A DNA stretch of 64,000 nucleotides from Dyella subtropica. Its GTDB lineage: Bacteria > Pseudomonadota > Gammaproteobacteria > Xanthomonadales > Rhodanobacteraceae. This document shows, in pieces, positions 1 to 9,140 of the stretch. Positions within the stretch are counted from its first letter, which is position 1. Each line of letters begins with the position of its first letter. The notes under the pieces are model-generated. The model was given only the letters and a program-made list of their open reading frames with translations. It was not told the origin of the DNA and ran no database searches. Made by a program: the position numbers and the translations under genes. The stretch lies in assembly GCF_026283965.1 (NCBI RefSeq), contig NZ_JAPDPD010000020.1, forward strand, positions 41,918 to 105,917, read 5' to 3'.

Positions 1-712
1 GCTCCAGGCGCTGCAGTCCATGCTGCACGTCGCCGTCCAGTTGCACGGAGAACTCGCCGATCGATCCGGTGACGGCTTCGATCTCGGCGGTGGCCTGTGT
101 GGTCTTCTCGGCAAGCTGCTTCACTTCGTCCGCCACCACCGCGAAACCGCGGCCGGCTTCACCCGCTCGCGCGGCTTCGATGGCGGCGTTCAGCGCCACC
201 AGGTTGGTCTGGTGCGCGATCTCCTGCACCGTGGCGGTGAGCTTGCGGATCTGCGCCACCTGCTCGGCCAACTTGCTCTGGTTGCGATTCATGGCCGACA
301 ACGCCGTACGCAACAGGCGCAACTGACCGTCCAGTTCGCTGACGGTCGCCTCGCTCAGTTCGCCGGCGGAGCGGGCGGTGCCCAGGCCGCTGGCGGCCTG
401 CATCAGCGCCGTCGAAATCCCGGCGCCGCCCTCCGTCAAGCGACCGACGCCGTCACGGCTCTCGTGAATCGCCTGTTCGAGCGCCTGCTGTTCGCGTCCC
501 AGCGTCTGCGCCGCGCCCAGCAGCAGGCTCTGTTGCTCGATCGCCTGCAAGGCCACGGAGGCCGGCGCACGTGGTTCGATGCGCGCCAGCAATGGCGTCA
601 GGGCCAAGGCCACGCGAGGATGGCGGCGCGACAACAGATCGAGCTGGGCGACGTCGCCGTTTGCTGCGGCCTGTGCCAAGGCGGCGAGATGCTGGCTCCA
701 GATGAGACTCAT
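1..712 (-). CDS. Methyl-accepting chemotaxis protein, C-terminal part missing at window edge
   Basis: Reading the minus strand from an ATG at 712 gives an open frame to the window edge. It contains the chemoreceptor hairpin signature [18 protein letters not shown], followed by [11 protein letters not shown], which is the CheA/CheW-contacting tip of the MCP signalling domain. The visible N-terminus ([14 protein letters not shown]) has no membrane segment, so this looks like a soluble receptor. About 237 residues are visible and the end lies outside the window. It diverges from cheV, and a sigma-28-like box lies just upstream. It should feed signals to the CheA/CheW/CheV set in this window. The family call is firm; the ligand is unknown. 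Confidence 0.9.
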   Translation of the reverse strand, partial: MSLIWSQHLAALAQAAANGDVAQLDLLSRRHPRVALALTPLLARIEPRAPASVALQAIEQQSLLLGAAQTLGREQQALEQAIHESRDGVGRLTEGGAGISTALMQAASGLGTARSAGELSEATVSELDGQLRLLRTALSAMNRNQSKLAEQVAQIRKLTATVQEIAHQTNLVALNAAIEAARAGEAGRGFAVVADEVKQLAEKTTQATAEIEAVTGSIGEFSVQLDGDVQHGLQRLE

Positions 713-747
713 GGATGTGGCGATTCCTGGATGAAGTGGATGACCGC

Positions 748-774
748 AGATCGTCGGATGCTTCGAAAACTTGA
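748..774 (-). promoter_or_regulatory. Sigma-28 (FliA) promoter for the chemoreceptor gene
   Basis: On the minus strand, TCAAGTTT, an 11-base spacer and GACGATCT match the FliA consensus TAAAGTTT-N11-GCCGATAA at most positions. The box lies about 36 bases before the receptor ATG. Late, FliA-dependent expression is usual for chemoreceptors. The match was found by eye. Confidence 0.6.
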
Positions 775-844
775 GGAAGCAAGGGCTGTGCCATAAGCGA
801 ATGGCGAGCAAAAGCGAGGTTGCGATGCCCTGGCCGTTCCCCGC

Positions 845-872
845 TAAAGCTCCCCTCCCCATCCGCCGATAC
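845..872 (+). promoter_or_regulatory. Sigma-28-like promoter for cheV
   Basis: TAAA at 845-848 and GCCGATAC at 865-872 match the FliA -35 and -10 elements, with a 16-base spacer instead of the usual 15. The box ends 45 bases before the cheV start. The -10 is strong; the spacing lowers confidence. Confidence 0.5.
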
Positions 873-917
873 CCCTCGGGTGCCGTCCATACGACGGCGA
901 GATCTCGAGGAAGCGAA

Positions 918-1835
918 ATGGCAGGGGCGTTGCTGGAGAGTGTTGAGCGCTATACCCGTCTGGCCGGCCACAACCGGGTAGCAATGATGTTGTTCCGCCT
1001 GGGCGATGCGCAGCTCTTCGGTATCAACGTATTCAAAGTGCGCGAAGTGCTGCGCCGACCGCCGCTGGAGCGCCTGCCCGAGGCGCATCCGCTTTTGGCG
1101 GGCTGCTGCGACTACCGCGGCCAGACCATTCCGGTCATTGATCTCGCCGCTGCGCTGGGCTATCCCTCATTGCTTGGCGAACCGACGGCGCACCTGATGG
1201 TCACCGAGTTCAATCGTACGGTGCAGGGTTTCCTGGTGGCCGATCTGCAGCGCATCGTGCATTGCGAAGGCGAATCACTGGCGGCGCCCAGCGCGGCGCT
1301 GGGTTTCGGCGCCCGCGTGAATGCGGTGACCCGTGTCGATGGCGCGCTGCTGGCGATCATCGATGTGGAGCATGTGCTGGCCAGCATCGAGGGCGCACCT
1401 GAAGAGCTATCCGAGCGTGTGCAGCAGGCAGCACAGCTGCATGCCCTGTCTTCGCACCGAGTCATGGTGGTCGATGATTCACAGCTCGCGCGCGGACGCA
1501 TCATCGGTTTGTTCAAGCAGATGGGTATCGATTGCGTGGTTGCACAAGACGGCCGTGAGGCGCTGGAACGGCTGCACGAACTGGCGGAGGCGTCGCCCGA
1601 CGAGGGTGTGCGCCTGGTGGTGTCGGATATCGAGATGCCGCGTATGGACGGCTATGCGTTGACGCGTGCGATTCGAGAGGCGCCTGAGTTGCGGGGGTTG
1701 AAGGTGTTGCTGCATAGCTCGCTGAGTGGGGTGTTCAATACGGCGATGGTGGAGGAGGTCGGCGCCGATCGCTTCGTCGCTAAGTTTCAGCCGGATGTGT
1801 TGGCGCAGGCTGTGCTGGACTTGTTGCCAGCCTGA
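918..1835 (+). CDS. cheV: Chemotaxis coupling protein CheV (CheW-REC)
   Basis: This 305-residue protein joins a CheW-like coupling domain (about residues 20-160) to a response-regulator receiver domain (about 181-300). The receiver has the acidic pair VVDD, the phospho-acceptor Asp237 in SDIEMP and a late AKF lysine. CheV links chemoreceptors to CheA and tunes or adapts the signal through its phosphorylation. The ATG at 918 follows a GAGGAAG ribosome site. The frame is open further upstream, but that would add a low-complexity leader lying across the sigma-28-like promoter. It diverges from the receptor gene at the window edge. Confidence 0.93.
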   Translation: MAGALLESVERYTRLAGHNRVAMMLFRLGDAQLFGINVFKVREVLRRPPLERLPEAHPLLAGCCDYRGQTIPVIDLAAALGYPSLLGEPTAHLMVTEFNRTVQGFLVADLQRIVHCEGESLAAPSAALGFGARVNAVTRVDGALLAIIDVEHVLASIEGAPEELSERVQQAAQLHALSSHRVMVVDDSQLARGRIIGLFKQMGIDCVVAQDGREALERLHELAEASPDEGVRLVVSDIEMPRMDGYALTRAIREAPELRGLKVLLHSSLSGVFNTAMVEEVGADRFVAKFQPDVLAQAVLDLLPA

Positions 1836-1849
1836 CGCTTCTGCATCTA

Positions 1850-2240
1850 CTCCCTCTCCCCCGTTTACAAGTTGTGGACGGGGGAGAGGGTTGGGGTGAG
1901 GGGTGGGTGCTCGCGATACCGCTCCCTACTTCGTCATTCCGGCGTAGGCCGGAATCCAGTGGCGTTGTCGCTTCGACTATCGCGTTATCGCATTCTGGTC
2001 GCCTTCGGCGTGTTCCGTCCTCCTGCCGGAGGCCGGGTCACTTTCTCTTGCTTGCCCAAGAGAAAGTAACCAAAGAGAAGGGCACCCCGGTTCCGCGCTC
2101 TCCGGGCTTCGCCCTCCGAGTCCGTGAGGACTGGCCGGGCTTTTCGACACGACATCCCTGTCGTGTCGAAAAGGCATGGGCATCCTTGCCCATGCCCCTG
2201 CGGGCCTGATCGTCCAGCCCTCACCGCTGCACAGGGGACC
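1850..2240 (+). repeat. Family A intergenic repeat, one-armed copy (A1)
   Basis: This fills most of the 694-base gap between cheV and flgB. In order it holds a C-rich/G-rich palindrome (CTCCCTCTCCC...GGGAGAGGGTTGGGG), a GGTGCTCGCG motif, a short palindrome CATTCCGGCGTAGGCCGGAAT, an ACTTTCTCTT/AAGAGAAAGT hairpin, and a 14-bp perfect stem at 2140-2153/2160-2173 (CTTTTCGACACGAC with its complement). It ends with CCGCTGCACAGGGGACC. Near-identical blocks occur at 19975 and 49650. Open frames read through it are not credible genes. Confidence 0.8.
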
Positions 2241-2283
2241 CCGAACATCAAGAGCAAGAGCTGAAGAGCAAGGGCGCGCCCCT

Positions 2284-2358
2284 GTAGGAGCCCACCTTGT
2301 GGGCGACCGTTGTGGCGTCGCGCTCTATAGGGTTGTCGCGCACAGGGTGCGCTCCTAC
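2284..2358 (+). repeat. REP doublet (REPIN) upstream of flgB
   Basis: Two inverted REP units face each other. The left one begins GTAGGAGCCCACC with a short stem, and the right one ends GGTGCGCTCCTAC. The GTAG head is the hallmark of REPs moved by RAYT transposases. The unit sits 117 bases before the flgB sigma-54 promoter. A second doublet lies before fliE. Confidence 0.75.
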
Positions 2359-2474
2359 TGTCTCGTGTTCGCGCGACAGAATGCCGTCCATCGGCGCGTC
2401 GGGATTTTGTCTTTCATCGTTGCGCGCTTCTTTCTCCATGCCGCAAAACCAGCTGCCATGCGCTTTCCGAGGCG

Positions 2475-2490
2475 TGGCACGCTAATTGCT
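2475..2490 (+). promoter_or_regulatory. Sigma-54 promoter of the flgB operon
   Basis: TGGCACGCTAATTGCT matches the -24/-12 consensus TGGCACG-N4-TTGCW exactly, with GG and GC ten bases apart. The predicted transcription start is near 2501, about 29 bases before flgB. FleQ, encoded in this window, is the expected activator. Confidence 0.9.
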
Positions 2491-2529
2491 GATGTGCTCC
2501 TGCGGTCAACACCGCATGGAGCGACAGCG

Positions 2530-2946
2530 ATGAGTATTAGCAACGACAACTTGTTCGGCGTGCATACGCAGGCACTTGGCTTGTGGCAGCGGCGTGCTGA
2601 GGTGCTGGCGAGCAATCTGGCGAATGCGGATACGCCGGGTTATCTCGCGCGCGATGTCGATTTTCGTACGGCGCTGGCGCATGCCGGTGGTAGCGACGGC
2701 GACAAGCTGGCGCTTGCCACACCTAGCGCGGGCCAGATCGATCCTGCGGCGCAGGGCGCGGCTCAGGCGAATGAGCAGCTTGCGTATCGCGTGCCGATGC
2801 AGCCGAGCATGGACGGCAATACCGTGGATGCGCAGGTGGAGCAATCGAGCTTCGCGCAGAACGGTGTGCACTATCAGGCGAGTCTCTCTTTCATCACCGC
2901 GCAGATCCGCATGATGCGAACGGCGATTACCGGAACGTCGAGCTGA
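2530..2946 (+). CDS. flgB: Flagellar basal-body proximal rod protein FlgB
   Basis: The 138-residue product has the N-terminal rod signature (ASNLANADTPGYLARDVDF) and an amphipathic C-terminal helix for rod assembly, at the usual FlgB length. It forms part of the proximal rod that crosses the periplasm. The ATG at 2530 was chosen because the longer open frame upstream runs through the repeat block and across the sigma-54 promoter. The stop overlaps the flgC start by one base, so the two are probably translationally coupled. Confidence 0.95.
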   Translation: MSISNDNLFGVHTQALGLWQRRAEVLASNLANADTPGYLARDVDFRTALAHAGGSDGDKLALATPSAGQIDPAAQGAAQANEQLAYRVPMQPSMDGNTVDAQVEQSSFAQNGVHYQASLSFITAQIRMMRTAITGTSS

Positions 2947-3374
2947 TGAGTCTCTCCAAGATTTTCGATGTGGCAGGTTCGGGCATGGCGGCGCAGTCAC
3001 TGCGCTTGAATACGGTAGCCAGCAACTTGGCGAACGCGGAGAGCGTGGCCTCCAGTCCCGAGTCGGCGTATCGCGCCAAAGAGCCGTTGTTCGCGGCTGT
3101 GCAGCGTTCGCTTGCCGGTCAGGCGAGTAGCGAGCAGGGCGCCACGGCGTCGGTGCAGGTGAAGGGCGTTACCGAGAGCGATGCCACGATTCCGAGCCGC
3201 TACGAGCCAGGCAATCCCATGGCCGATGGCAATGGTTATGTCTATGCCAGCAACGTCAATCCCGTGGACGAGCTGGTCAACATGATTTCCGCCTCGCGTT
3301 CGTATCAGAACAACGTCGAGGTGATGAACACCGCGAAACAGCTGATGTTGAAAACCCTCGAGCTCGGCAAGTGA
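2946..3374 (+). CDS. flgC: Flagellar basal-body rod protein FlgC
   Basis: The product is 142 residues. It begins MSLSKIFDVAGSGMAAQSLRL and carries the rod motif ASNLANAESV. It ends with a helix (NMISASRSYQNNVEVMNTAKQLMLKTLELGK in the protein, split here only for description) typical of axial proteins. FlgC builds the proximal rod with FlgB and FlgF. The start codon shares a base with the flgB stop. The length and both terminal motifs agree with the family. Confidence 0.95.
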   Translation: MSLSKIFDVAGSGMAAQSLRLNTVASNLANAESVASSPESAYRAKEPLFAAVQRSLAGQASSEQGATASVQVKGVTESDATIPSRYEPGNPMADGNGYVYASNVNPVDELVNMISASRSYQNNVEVMNTAKQLMLKTLELGK

Positions 3375-3406
3375 GCCCAGAGTGACTAAGTCATGAGGAG
3401 CAAGCC

Positions 3407-4078
3407 GTGAGCACGATTCCAAGTACGAACAACACCAGTAACAGCAGTTCGGGCACTGGCTCGTCGGTCAATTCGGCCATGTCCAAGAGCATGAGTCAGG
3501 CCGATTTCCTGAAGTTGATGACGACCCAGCTGCAGGCGCAGGACCCGACTCATCCGGTGGACAACTCGCAGTTCGCCTCGCAGATGGCGCAGTTCAGCCA
3601 GCTGTCGGCGACACAGGATCTGCTGACCTCGATCAATGCCTTGAGCACCAGCGTCAACAACGCGATGCAGACCTCGCAGGTACTGAATTCATCGAACCTG
3701 ATCAATCGCTCGGTGATGGTGCCTTCCACCAGCGTCGGCTACAGCGGTACTGCGCTCACCGGTGCGGCCAACGTGGTCAGCGCGGGTGCCGTGACGGTGC
3801 AGGTGAAGGATGCCAGCGGCAATGTGGTGCGCACGCTGCCGCTGGGCAACCAGGGAGCAGGGCTGGCCCAGTTCACCTGGGACGGCAAGGACGATAACGG
3901 CAACACGGTGGCGACCGGCAATTACACGCTCAGTGCCAGCAGCGGTGGCGCCAAGCTCGATACCTATGTGTCCGGCAAGGTCACCGGTGTCGGTTACGGC
4001 GGCGGCTCGCTGGGTACCTATCTGCAAGTGGCTGGTGTGGGCGGCGTCGCGCTCAGCCAGGTGGCCCAGATTCTCTGA
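3407..4078 (+). CDS. flgD: Flagellar hook assembly scaffold FlgD
   Basis: The protein is 223 residues. The N-terminal region contains the FlgD motif DFLKLMTTQLQAQDPTHPVD, and the C-terminal half is a Tudor/FNIII-like fold rich in small residues (about 95-210). FlgD caps the growing hook so FlgE can polymerise and is lost when the hook is complete. The GTG start at 3407 is preceded by GAGGAG at good distance. It lies 32 bases after flgC and 22 before flgE in the same operon. Confidence 0.93.
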   Translation: MSTIPSTNNTSNSSSGTGSSVNSAMSKSMSQADFLKLMTTQLQAQDPTHPVDNSQFASQMAQFSQLSATQDLLTSINALSTSVNNAMQTSQVLNSSNLINRSVMVPSTSVGYSGTALTGAANVVSAGAVTVQVKDASGNVVRTLPLGNQGAGLAQFTWDGKDDNGNTVATGNYTLSASSGGAKLDTYVSGKVTGVGYGGGSLGTYLQVAGVGGVALSQVAQIL

Positions 4079-4100
4079 ACCCTTCTCACGAGGAACCGAA

Positions 4101-5321
4101 ATGGCACTGAACACAGCGCTCAGCGGCATCAATGCTGCCCAGTCCGATCTCAACGTCATCGCCAACAACATCTCCAACGCGAACACCACCGGCTTCAAGG
4201 GGTCGCGCGCCGAGTTCAAGGACATCTACGCCGTCACCGGCCTCAACCTCAACTCCACCGCCATCGGTAGCGGCACGCGTTTGCAGGATGTGGCGCAGCA
4301 GTTCACTCAGGGCGACATCGAAACCACCAACAACAGTCTGGATCTGGCGGTGAGCGGCAATGGCTTCTTCACCATCAACAACGGCAATGGCGTGACCTAC
4401 ACGCGCGCCGGCAATTTTCATCAGGACAACAACGGCTACGTGGTCACCAACTCGGGTGCCCGCCTGCAGGTTTATCCGCCCAATGGCATTGGTGGTTTCG
4501 ACGGCAGCACGCTGACCGACCTGCGCCTGGTTACCGCGCAGAGCAGCGCGACCGCTACCAGCAAAATCACCATGACCTCGAACCTGCCGTCGAGCGCGAC
4601 GATACCGCCCACCGCGCCGTTCAACCCTACCGATGCGACCAGCTACAACCAGGCGCAGCCGGTGACGGTGTACGACTCGCAGGGCGGCTCGCACCAGGCC
4701 ACCCTCTACTACGTAAAGACCGCGACCAACACCTGGAACGCGAACCTCTACGTCGACGGCCAAAGCGCCGGTACACAGCCGATGACGTTCGACACCAGCG
4801 GCAAACTGGCCACGCCGGCTAGCGGCAACCTCACTTTCACGCCGGTGGCGCTGGGCAACGGTTCCAATCCGTTGGCGCTCACGGTGAACATGACCAACAC
4901 CACCCAGTTCGGTACCGATTACGCCGCCGGCACCATCGCGCAGAACGGCTTCGAGGCCGGCACGCTGTCGAAGATCGACATCAACAACAAGGGCGTGGTC
5001 ACCGCCTATTACTCCAACAACCAGAGCACGCAGATCGGTCAGCTCGCGATCGCGAACTTCGCCAACTTGCAGGGCCTGCGTCAGGTCGGCGATACCACCT
5101 GGGCGGCCAGCACCGATTCGGGCGTGCCGGTGATGGGCACCGCCGGTGCCGGCCAGTTCGGCACCATCCAGGCGGGTGCGCTGGAGTCGTCCAACACCTC
5201 CGACACCACCGCGCAGCTGGTCAATATGATCAAGGCGCAGCGCGACTACCAGGCCAACGCGCAGGTGCTGTCCACCGACAACACGCTGGCGTCGGCGTTG
5301 TTCACCGCCGTCTCGCGCTGA
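4101..5321 (+). CDS. flgE: Flagellar hook protein FlgE
   Basis: This 406-residue protein begins MALNTALSGINAAQSDLNV, followed by ANNISNANTTGFKGSRAEF. It ends with the axial-family helix containing NMIKAQRDYQANAQVLST. The length fits a mid-sized hook subunit with variable middle domains. It is exported by the type III apparatus and polymerises under the FlgD cap. The ATG at 4101 follows an AGGAACC ribosome site. A longer overlapping frame that starts inside flgD is not credible. Confidence 0.96.
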   Translation: MALNTALSGINAAQSDLNVIANNISNANTTGFKGSRAEFKDIYAVTGLNLNSTAIGSGTRLQDVAQQFTQGDIETTNNSLDLAVSGNGFFTINNGNGVTYTRAGNFHQDNNGYVVTNSGARLQVYPPNGIGGFDGSTLTDLRLVTAQSSATATSKITMTSNLPSSATIPPTAPFNPTDATSYNQAQPVTVYDSQGGSHQATLYYVKTATNTWNANLYVDGQSAGTQPMTFDTSGKLATPASGNLTFTPVALGNGSNPLALTVNMTNTTQFGTDYAAGTIAQNGFEAGTLSKIDINNKGVVTAYYSNNQSTQIGQLAIANFANLQGLRQVGDTTWAASTDSGVPVMGTAGAGQFGTIQAGALESSNTSDTTAQLVNMIKAQRDYQANAQVLSTDNTLASALFTAVSR

Positions 5322-5331
5322 TCGCTGAGCC

Positions 5332-6072
5332 ATGGATCGTTCCGTTTACCTATCGATGACCGGGGCGACGCAGATCATGCGCGCCCAGGACGCGGTGAGC
5401 CACAACCTGGCCAACGCTTCCACCGTCGGCTTTCGCACCGAACTCAACGCGTTCCAAAGCGTGCCGGTGCTCGGCGACGGCGAGGCCTCGCGCATCAACG
5501 CGGTGGCGCAGGGCGTGGGACAGGATCTGCGCCAAGGCTCGTCCATCACCACCGGTAATCCGCTGGACGTGGCGGTGCAGGGCGCAGGCTGGATCGCCGT
5601 GCAGACACCGGACGGAACGGAGGGCTACACCCGCGCCGGCGATCTGCAGCTCACCGGCGACGGTCAGCTCACCGATTCGCGCGGCAACGCGGTGCTCGGT
5701 GGATCGGGGCCGATCACGCTGCCGCCCGCGGCACAGGTAAGCATCGGACAGGACGGCACGATTTCGGCCGTGCCACTGGGGCAAGGGCCGAGTTCGGTGA
5801 CCACGCTGGAGCGTATCCGGTTGGTCAATCCGGACCCGACTCAGCTGCAGCAGGGCGCCGATGGCCTGATGCACATGGCCGACGGCAGCCAGGCGCCGGC
5901 CGATACCGGAGTGAAGCTGGCCTCGGGCGTGCTCGAAGGCAGCAATGTGAATCCGTCCGCTGAGCTGGTGCGCATGATCGCGTTGTCGCGCCAGTACGAC
6001 ATGCAGGTGAAGTCCATCAAGAGTGCCGAGGACAACGCCGATTCCGCCAACAAATTGCTGCAGGCCAATTGA
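5332..6072 (+). CDS. flgF: Flagellar basal-body rod protein FlgF
   Basis: The 246-residue product has the rod N-terminus (DAVSHNLANASTVGFRTEL), the central LDVAVQGAGWIAVQTPDG block shared by FlgF and FlgG, and a C-terminal helix (SAELVRMIALSRQYDMQ). FlgF joins the proximal to the distal rod. It starts ten bases after flgE and is followed by flgG, the usual order. Confidence 0.95.
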   Translation: MDRSVYLSMTGATQIMRAQDAVSHNLANASTVGFRTELNAFQSVPVLGDGEASRINAVAQGVGQDLRQGSSITTGNPLDVAVQGAGWIAVQTPDGTEGYTRAGDLQLTGDGQLTDSRGNAVLGGSGPITLPPAAQVSIGQDGTISAVPLGQGPSSVTTLERIRLVNPDPTQLQQGADGLMHMADGSQAPADTGVKLASGVLEGSNVNPSAELVRMIALSRQYDMQVKSIKSAEDNADSANKLLQAN

Positions 6073-6099
6073 ACCGCAAGCTCGCCTTTGGAGTGACCG

Positions 6100-6885
6100 A
6101 TGTTTTCATCCTTGTGGACCGCCAAGACCGGCCTCGATGCGCAGCAGACGCGCATGGACGTCATTTCCAACAACCTGGCCAACGCCAACACCACCGCATT
6201 CAAAAGTTCGCGCGCGTCGTTCCAGGATCTGATGTACCAGAACAAGGGACAGCCAGGCGGCCAGACCACGGAGCAGACACTGTCGCCATCGGGCCTGATG
6301 CTGGGCACCGGCGTGCGCGTGGTCGGCACCGAAAAACTCTTCACCGAAGGCAACATCTCGCAGACGGGCAATTCGCTGGACGTGGCGATCCAGGGCCGCG
6401 GCTTTCTGCAGGTAAGCATGCCCGACGGCACCGTGGCGTATACCCGCGATGGCTCGCTGCACACCGATGCGAACGGGCAGGTCGTCACCGGCGACGGCTA
6501 TCCGCTGGAGCCGGCGATCACCCTGCCCAAAAACGTGCAGAGCGTGAGCATCGGCAGCGACGGCACCGTATCCGCGACCACCACCGGCACCGCCGCGCCG
6601 GTCGTGGTCGGCACCATCCAGCTCGCCGATTTCGTTAACCCGGCCGGCCTGCAGCCGCAGGGCCAGAACCTGTATCTGGAGAGCGCCGCCAGCGGTTCGC
6701 CGCAGACCGGGCAGCCGGCCTTGAACGGCATGGGTTCGTTGGCACAGGGCTCGCTGGAATCGTCGAACGTCAACGTAGTGGCCGAGATGGTCAACATGAT
6801 CGAGACGCAGCGCACCTACGAGATGAACTCCAAGGCGATCAGCAGCACCGACCAGATGCTGCAGACCCTGACCGACAAAATGTGA
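6100..6885 (+). CDS. flgG: Flagellar distal rod protein FlgG
   Basis: The protein is 261 residues, the standard FlgG length. It carries [20 protein letters not shown], a [19 protein letters not shown] core, and a C-terminal helix ending [14 protein letters not shown]. FlgG forms the distal rod that passes through the P and L rings encoded just downstream. Its stop overlaps the flgH start (GTGA), which suggests coupled translation. Confidence 0.96.
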   Translation: MFSSLWTAKTGLDAQQTRMDVISNNLANANTTAFKSSRASFQDLMYQNKGQPGGQTTEQTLSPSGLMLGTGVRVVGTEKLFTEGNISQTGNSLDVAIQGRGFLQVSMPDGTVAYTRDGSLHTDANGQVVTGDGYPLEPAITLPKNVQSVSIGSDGTVSATTTGTAAPVVVGTIQLADFVNPAGLQPQGQNLYLESAASGSPQTGQPALNGMGSLAQGSLESSNVNVVAEMVNMIETQRTYEMNSKAISSTDQMLQTLTDKM

Positions 6886-7574
6886 GCACGCCGATGTCGC
6901 CGAAACTTCCATTGCGCACCGGCCTGCTGCTGGCCGTCGCCATGCTCGGCGGCTGCGCCATGCCGATGCCGCGCGACGATGCCGCCTGGGCACCGACACC
7001 GCCGCAAGAACCGGCCGTGGCGCCGCCCTCGGATGGCGCGATCTACCACGCCGATCAAGGCATGGAATTGTTCGCCGATCCGCGCGCGCACCGTGTCGGC
7101 GACATCCTCACCATTGCACTGGTGGAAAGCACCCAGGCCAGCAAGAAGGCCACTACCAGCACCAGCAAGAAAGATAAAACCAGCATTGGCGCGCCGACGC
7201 TGCTTGGGCAGAGCGTCACGCTCGGTGGCAAGCCCGTGGACATCACCACGAACGGCGATCGCACCTTCGACGGCAGCGGCAACAGCAGTCAGAGCAATCA
7301 GCTGACCGGTCAGATCACCGTCACCGTGGCGCAGCGCTTGTCCAACGGCAACCTGCTGGTGCGCGGCGAGAAGTGGCTGACCATCAATCAGGGTCAGGAG
7401 TTAGTACGCATCTCCGGCATCGTGCGGCCACAGGATATTGGGCAGGACAACAGTGTGCCTTCGACACGTGTGGCGGATGCGCGCATTGCTTATACGGGGC
7501 GCGGGACGCTGGCTGAGGCCAACACTAAGGGATGGTTGTCGCGGTTCTTCAGTTCCAAGTGGATGCCGTACTGA
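6882..7574 (+). CDS. flgH: Flagellar L-ring lipoprotein FlgH
   Basis: The 230-residue precursor has a lipoprotein signal ([11 protein letters not shown], lipid-bearing Cys25) and the FlgH core, including [20 protein letters not shown] and a conserved [11 protein letters not shown] strand. FlgH forms the outer-membrane bushing around the rod. The GTG start overlaps the flgG stop; an ATG four codons later is an alternative. A large palindrome separates it from flgI, which normally follows directly. Confidence 0.95.
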   Translation: MSTPMSPKLPLRTGLLLAVAMLGGCAMPMPRDDAAWAPTPPQEPAVAPPSDGAIYHADQGMELFADPRAHRVGDILTIALVESTQASKKATTSTSKKDKTSIGAPTLLGQSVTLGGKPVDITTNGDRTFDGSGNSSQSNQLTGQITVTVAQRLSNGNLLVRGEKWLTINQGQELVRISGIVRPQDIGQDNSVPSTRVADARIAYTGRGTLAEANTKGWLSRFFSSKWMPY

Positions 7575-7610
7575 TGGAGGGTTTGCGGTCGCCGCACGCC
7601 ACCGCTCTAG

Positions 7611-7984
7611 CTCCCTCTCCCCTCCGGGGAGAGGGTTGGGGTGAGGGGCGGGTGCTCGCGACGCCGCCTCTACTCCGTCATTCCGGCGAAGGCCGGAATC
7701 CAGTGCGTTGTCGCTTCGATTGTCGCGTTGTCGCGACCGGGCTCGCCTGCCGCGGGCTTCCGTCTCGCTGCCGCGAGCCGAGTCACTTTTCTTTGCTTGC
7801 CCAAAGAAAAGTGACTCGGCCTCCGGCAGGAGGACGAAAGCCCGCGGCAGGCGAACCAGGCCGCGACAACGCGAACATCGAAGCGCTCCACTACTGGGTC
7901 CCTGCCTACGCAGGGACGACGATAGCAACGCTGACGCAAGCACCCACCCCTCACCCCAACCCTCTCCCCAAAGGGGAGAGGGAG
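7611..7984. repeat. Family A two-armed copy (A2): 374-bp inverted repeat between flgH and flgI
   Basis: The whole flgH-flgI gap is one imperfect palindrome centred near 7798. The centre is an 18-bp perfect stem (7778-7795 with 7802-7819) around a six-base loop. Outward, the arms pair again through GCCTGCCGCGGGCTT / AAGCCCGCGGCAGGC, CGCGTTGTCGCG / CGCGACAACGCG, and the outer blocks CTCCCTCTCCCC / GGGGAGAGGGAG. No credible gene lies in it, although frames read through it. Confidence 0.85.
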
Positions 7985-7993
7985 CACTCACTT

Positions 7994-9139
7994 ATGCAAC
8001 GGGTACGCAACATGCGACTCAAAGCAATCACGTTATTGGCGACCCTCGTGCTGGCAACGGGCCTCATCGCGCGCCCAGCCCACGCCGACAAAATCCGCGA
8101 TCTGGCCCAAGTCGCAGGCGTCCGCAGCAACCAACTCATCGGCTACGGCCTCGTCGTCGGCCTCGACGGCAGTGGCGATCAGACCACGCAGGCGCCGTTC
8201 ACTACGCAAAGCCTGGAGAACATGCTGCAGCAGTTCGGCATTACGGTGCCGGCGAATGTGCGGCCGCAGTTGAAGAATGCGGCGGCGGTGACGATCACGG
8301 CGCAATTGCCGCCGTTTGCGAAACCGGGGCAGCAGATTGATGTCACGGTGGCTTCGATCGGTAACGCCAAGAGCATTCGGGGTGGTGAGTTGTTGATGAC
8401 GCCGCTGCGCGGTGCCGATGGCAATGTCTATGCGATGGCGCAGGGCAGTGTGGTGGTTGGAGGCATCAGTGCGCAGGGCAAGAGCGGCTCCAGCGTGCAG
8501 GTGAATATTTCCGCCAGCGGTCGCGTGCCGAACGGTGCGACAGTGGAGCGCAGTGTGGCGTCATCGTTTGGTGGCGGCACTGGCAGCAATAGCGATCTGG
8601 TGTTGAATCTCAACACGCCAGACTTCGTCACCGCTGGCCGCATTGCCGATGCGGTGAATCGCGCTTACGGCACAGGCACGGCGCAGCCGCTCGATGGCGG
8701 TTCGGTGGCGGTGCGTGCGCCGCTCGATCCCAGTCAGCGCGTGTCCTGGCTGGGCGCCATCCAGTCGTTGGATGTCACGCCAGGCGATGCGCCGGCGCGT
8801 GTGGTGGTCAATTCCCGCACCGGCACGGTGGTGATCGGCTCGGATGTGCGGGTCAGTGCCGCGGCGGTGGCGCACGGTTCGATCCAGGTCACCATCGGCG
8901 AGCAGCCGCTGGTCAGCCAGCCGGCGCCGTTCGGTCAAGGCCAGACGACGGTGGTACCCAGCAGCTCCGTGCAGGTGAGTGAGAACGGTGGCCACATGTT
9001 CAAGTTCGGGCCCGGTGCCAGCCTGGATGCAATCGTGCGTGCGGTGAATCAGGTGGGTGCTTCGCCCAACGATCTGATTTCGATCCTGCAGGCGCTGAAA
9101 CAAGCCGGTGCGCTGCATGCGGAATTGGTGGTGATCTGA
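7994..9139 (+). CDS. flgI: Flagellar P-ring protein FlgI
   Basis: The 381-residue precursor has a Sec signal peptide that ends PAHA before [17 protein letters not shown]. The family hallmark [15 protein letters not shown] follows. FlgI forms the periplasmic P ring around the rod. The ATG at 7994 was preferred to the long frame through the upstream repeat; an ATG at 8012 is also possible. A GAGGGAG sequence provided by the end of the repeat serves as the ribosome site, so the repeat may affect translation. It sits one base before flgJ. Confidence 0.94.
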   Translation: MQRVRNMRLKAITLLATLVLATGLIARPAHADKIRDLAQVAGVRSNQLIGYGLVVGLDGSGDQTTQAPFTTQSLENMLQQFGITVPANVRPQLKNAAAVTITAQLPPFAKPGQQIDVTVASIGNAKSIRGGELLMTPLRGADGNVYAMAQGSVVVGGISAQGKSGSSVQVNISASGRVPNGATVERSVASSFGGGTGSNSDLVLNLNTPDFVTAGRIADAVNRAYGTGTAQPLDGGSVAVRAPLDPSQRVSWLGAIQSLDVTPGDAPARVVVNSRTGTVVIGSDVRVSAAAVAHGSIQVTIGEQPLVSQPAPFGQGQTTVVPSSSVQVSENGGHMFKFGPGASLDAIVRAVNQVGASPNDLISILQALKQAGALHAELVVI

Positions 9140-9140
9140 C

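Noticed and set aside
2176..2529. Open frame running from the A1 repeat into flgB
   Set aside because: It crosses the REPIN and the sigma-54 promoter; FlgB homology starts at 2530.
4086..5333. Long minus-strand open frame opposite flgE, and similar ones opposite flgK, fliC and flhA
   Set aside because: High-GC genes give long antisense frames; these are Arg/His-rich, without domains or ribosome sites.
7611..7984. Large palindromes as CRISPR arrays
   Set aside because: There are no regularly spaced identical repeats with unique spacers and no cas genes in the window.
7532..7993. Open frame extending flgI upstream by about 154 codons
   Set aside because: It is a translation of the large palindrome; a clear signal peptide begins at 7994.
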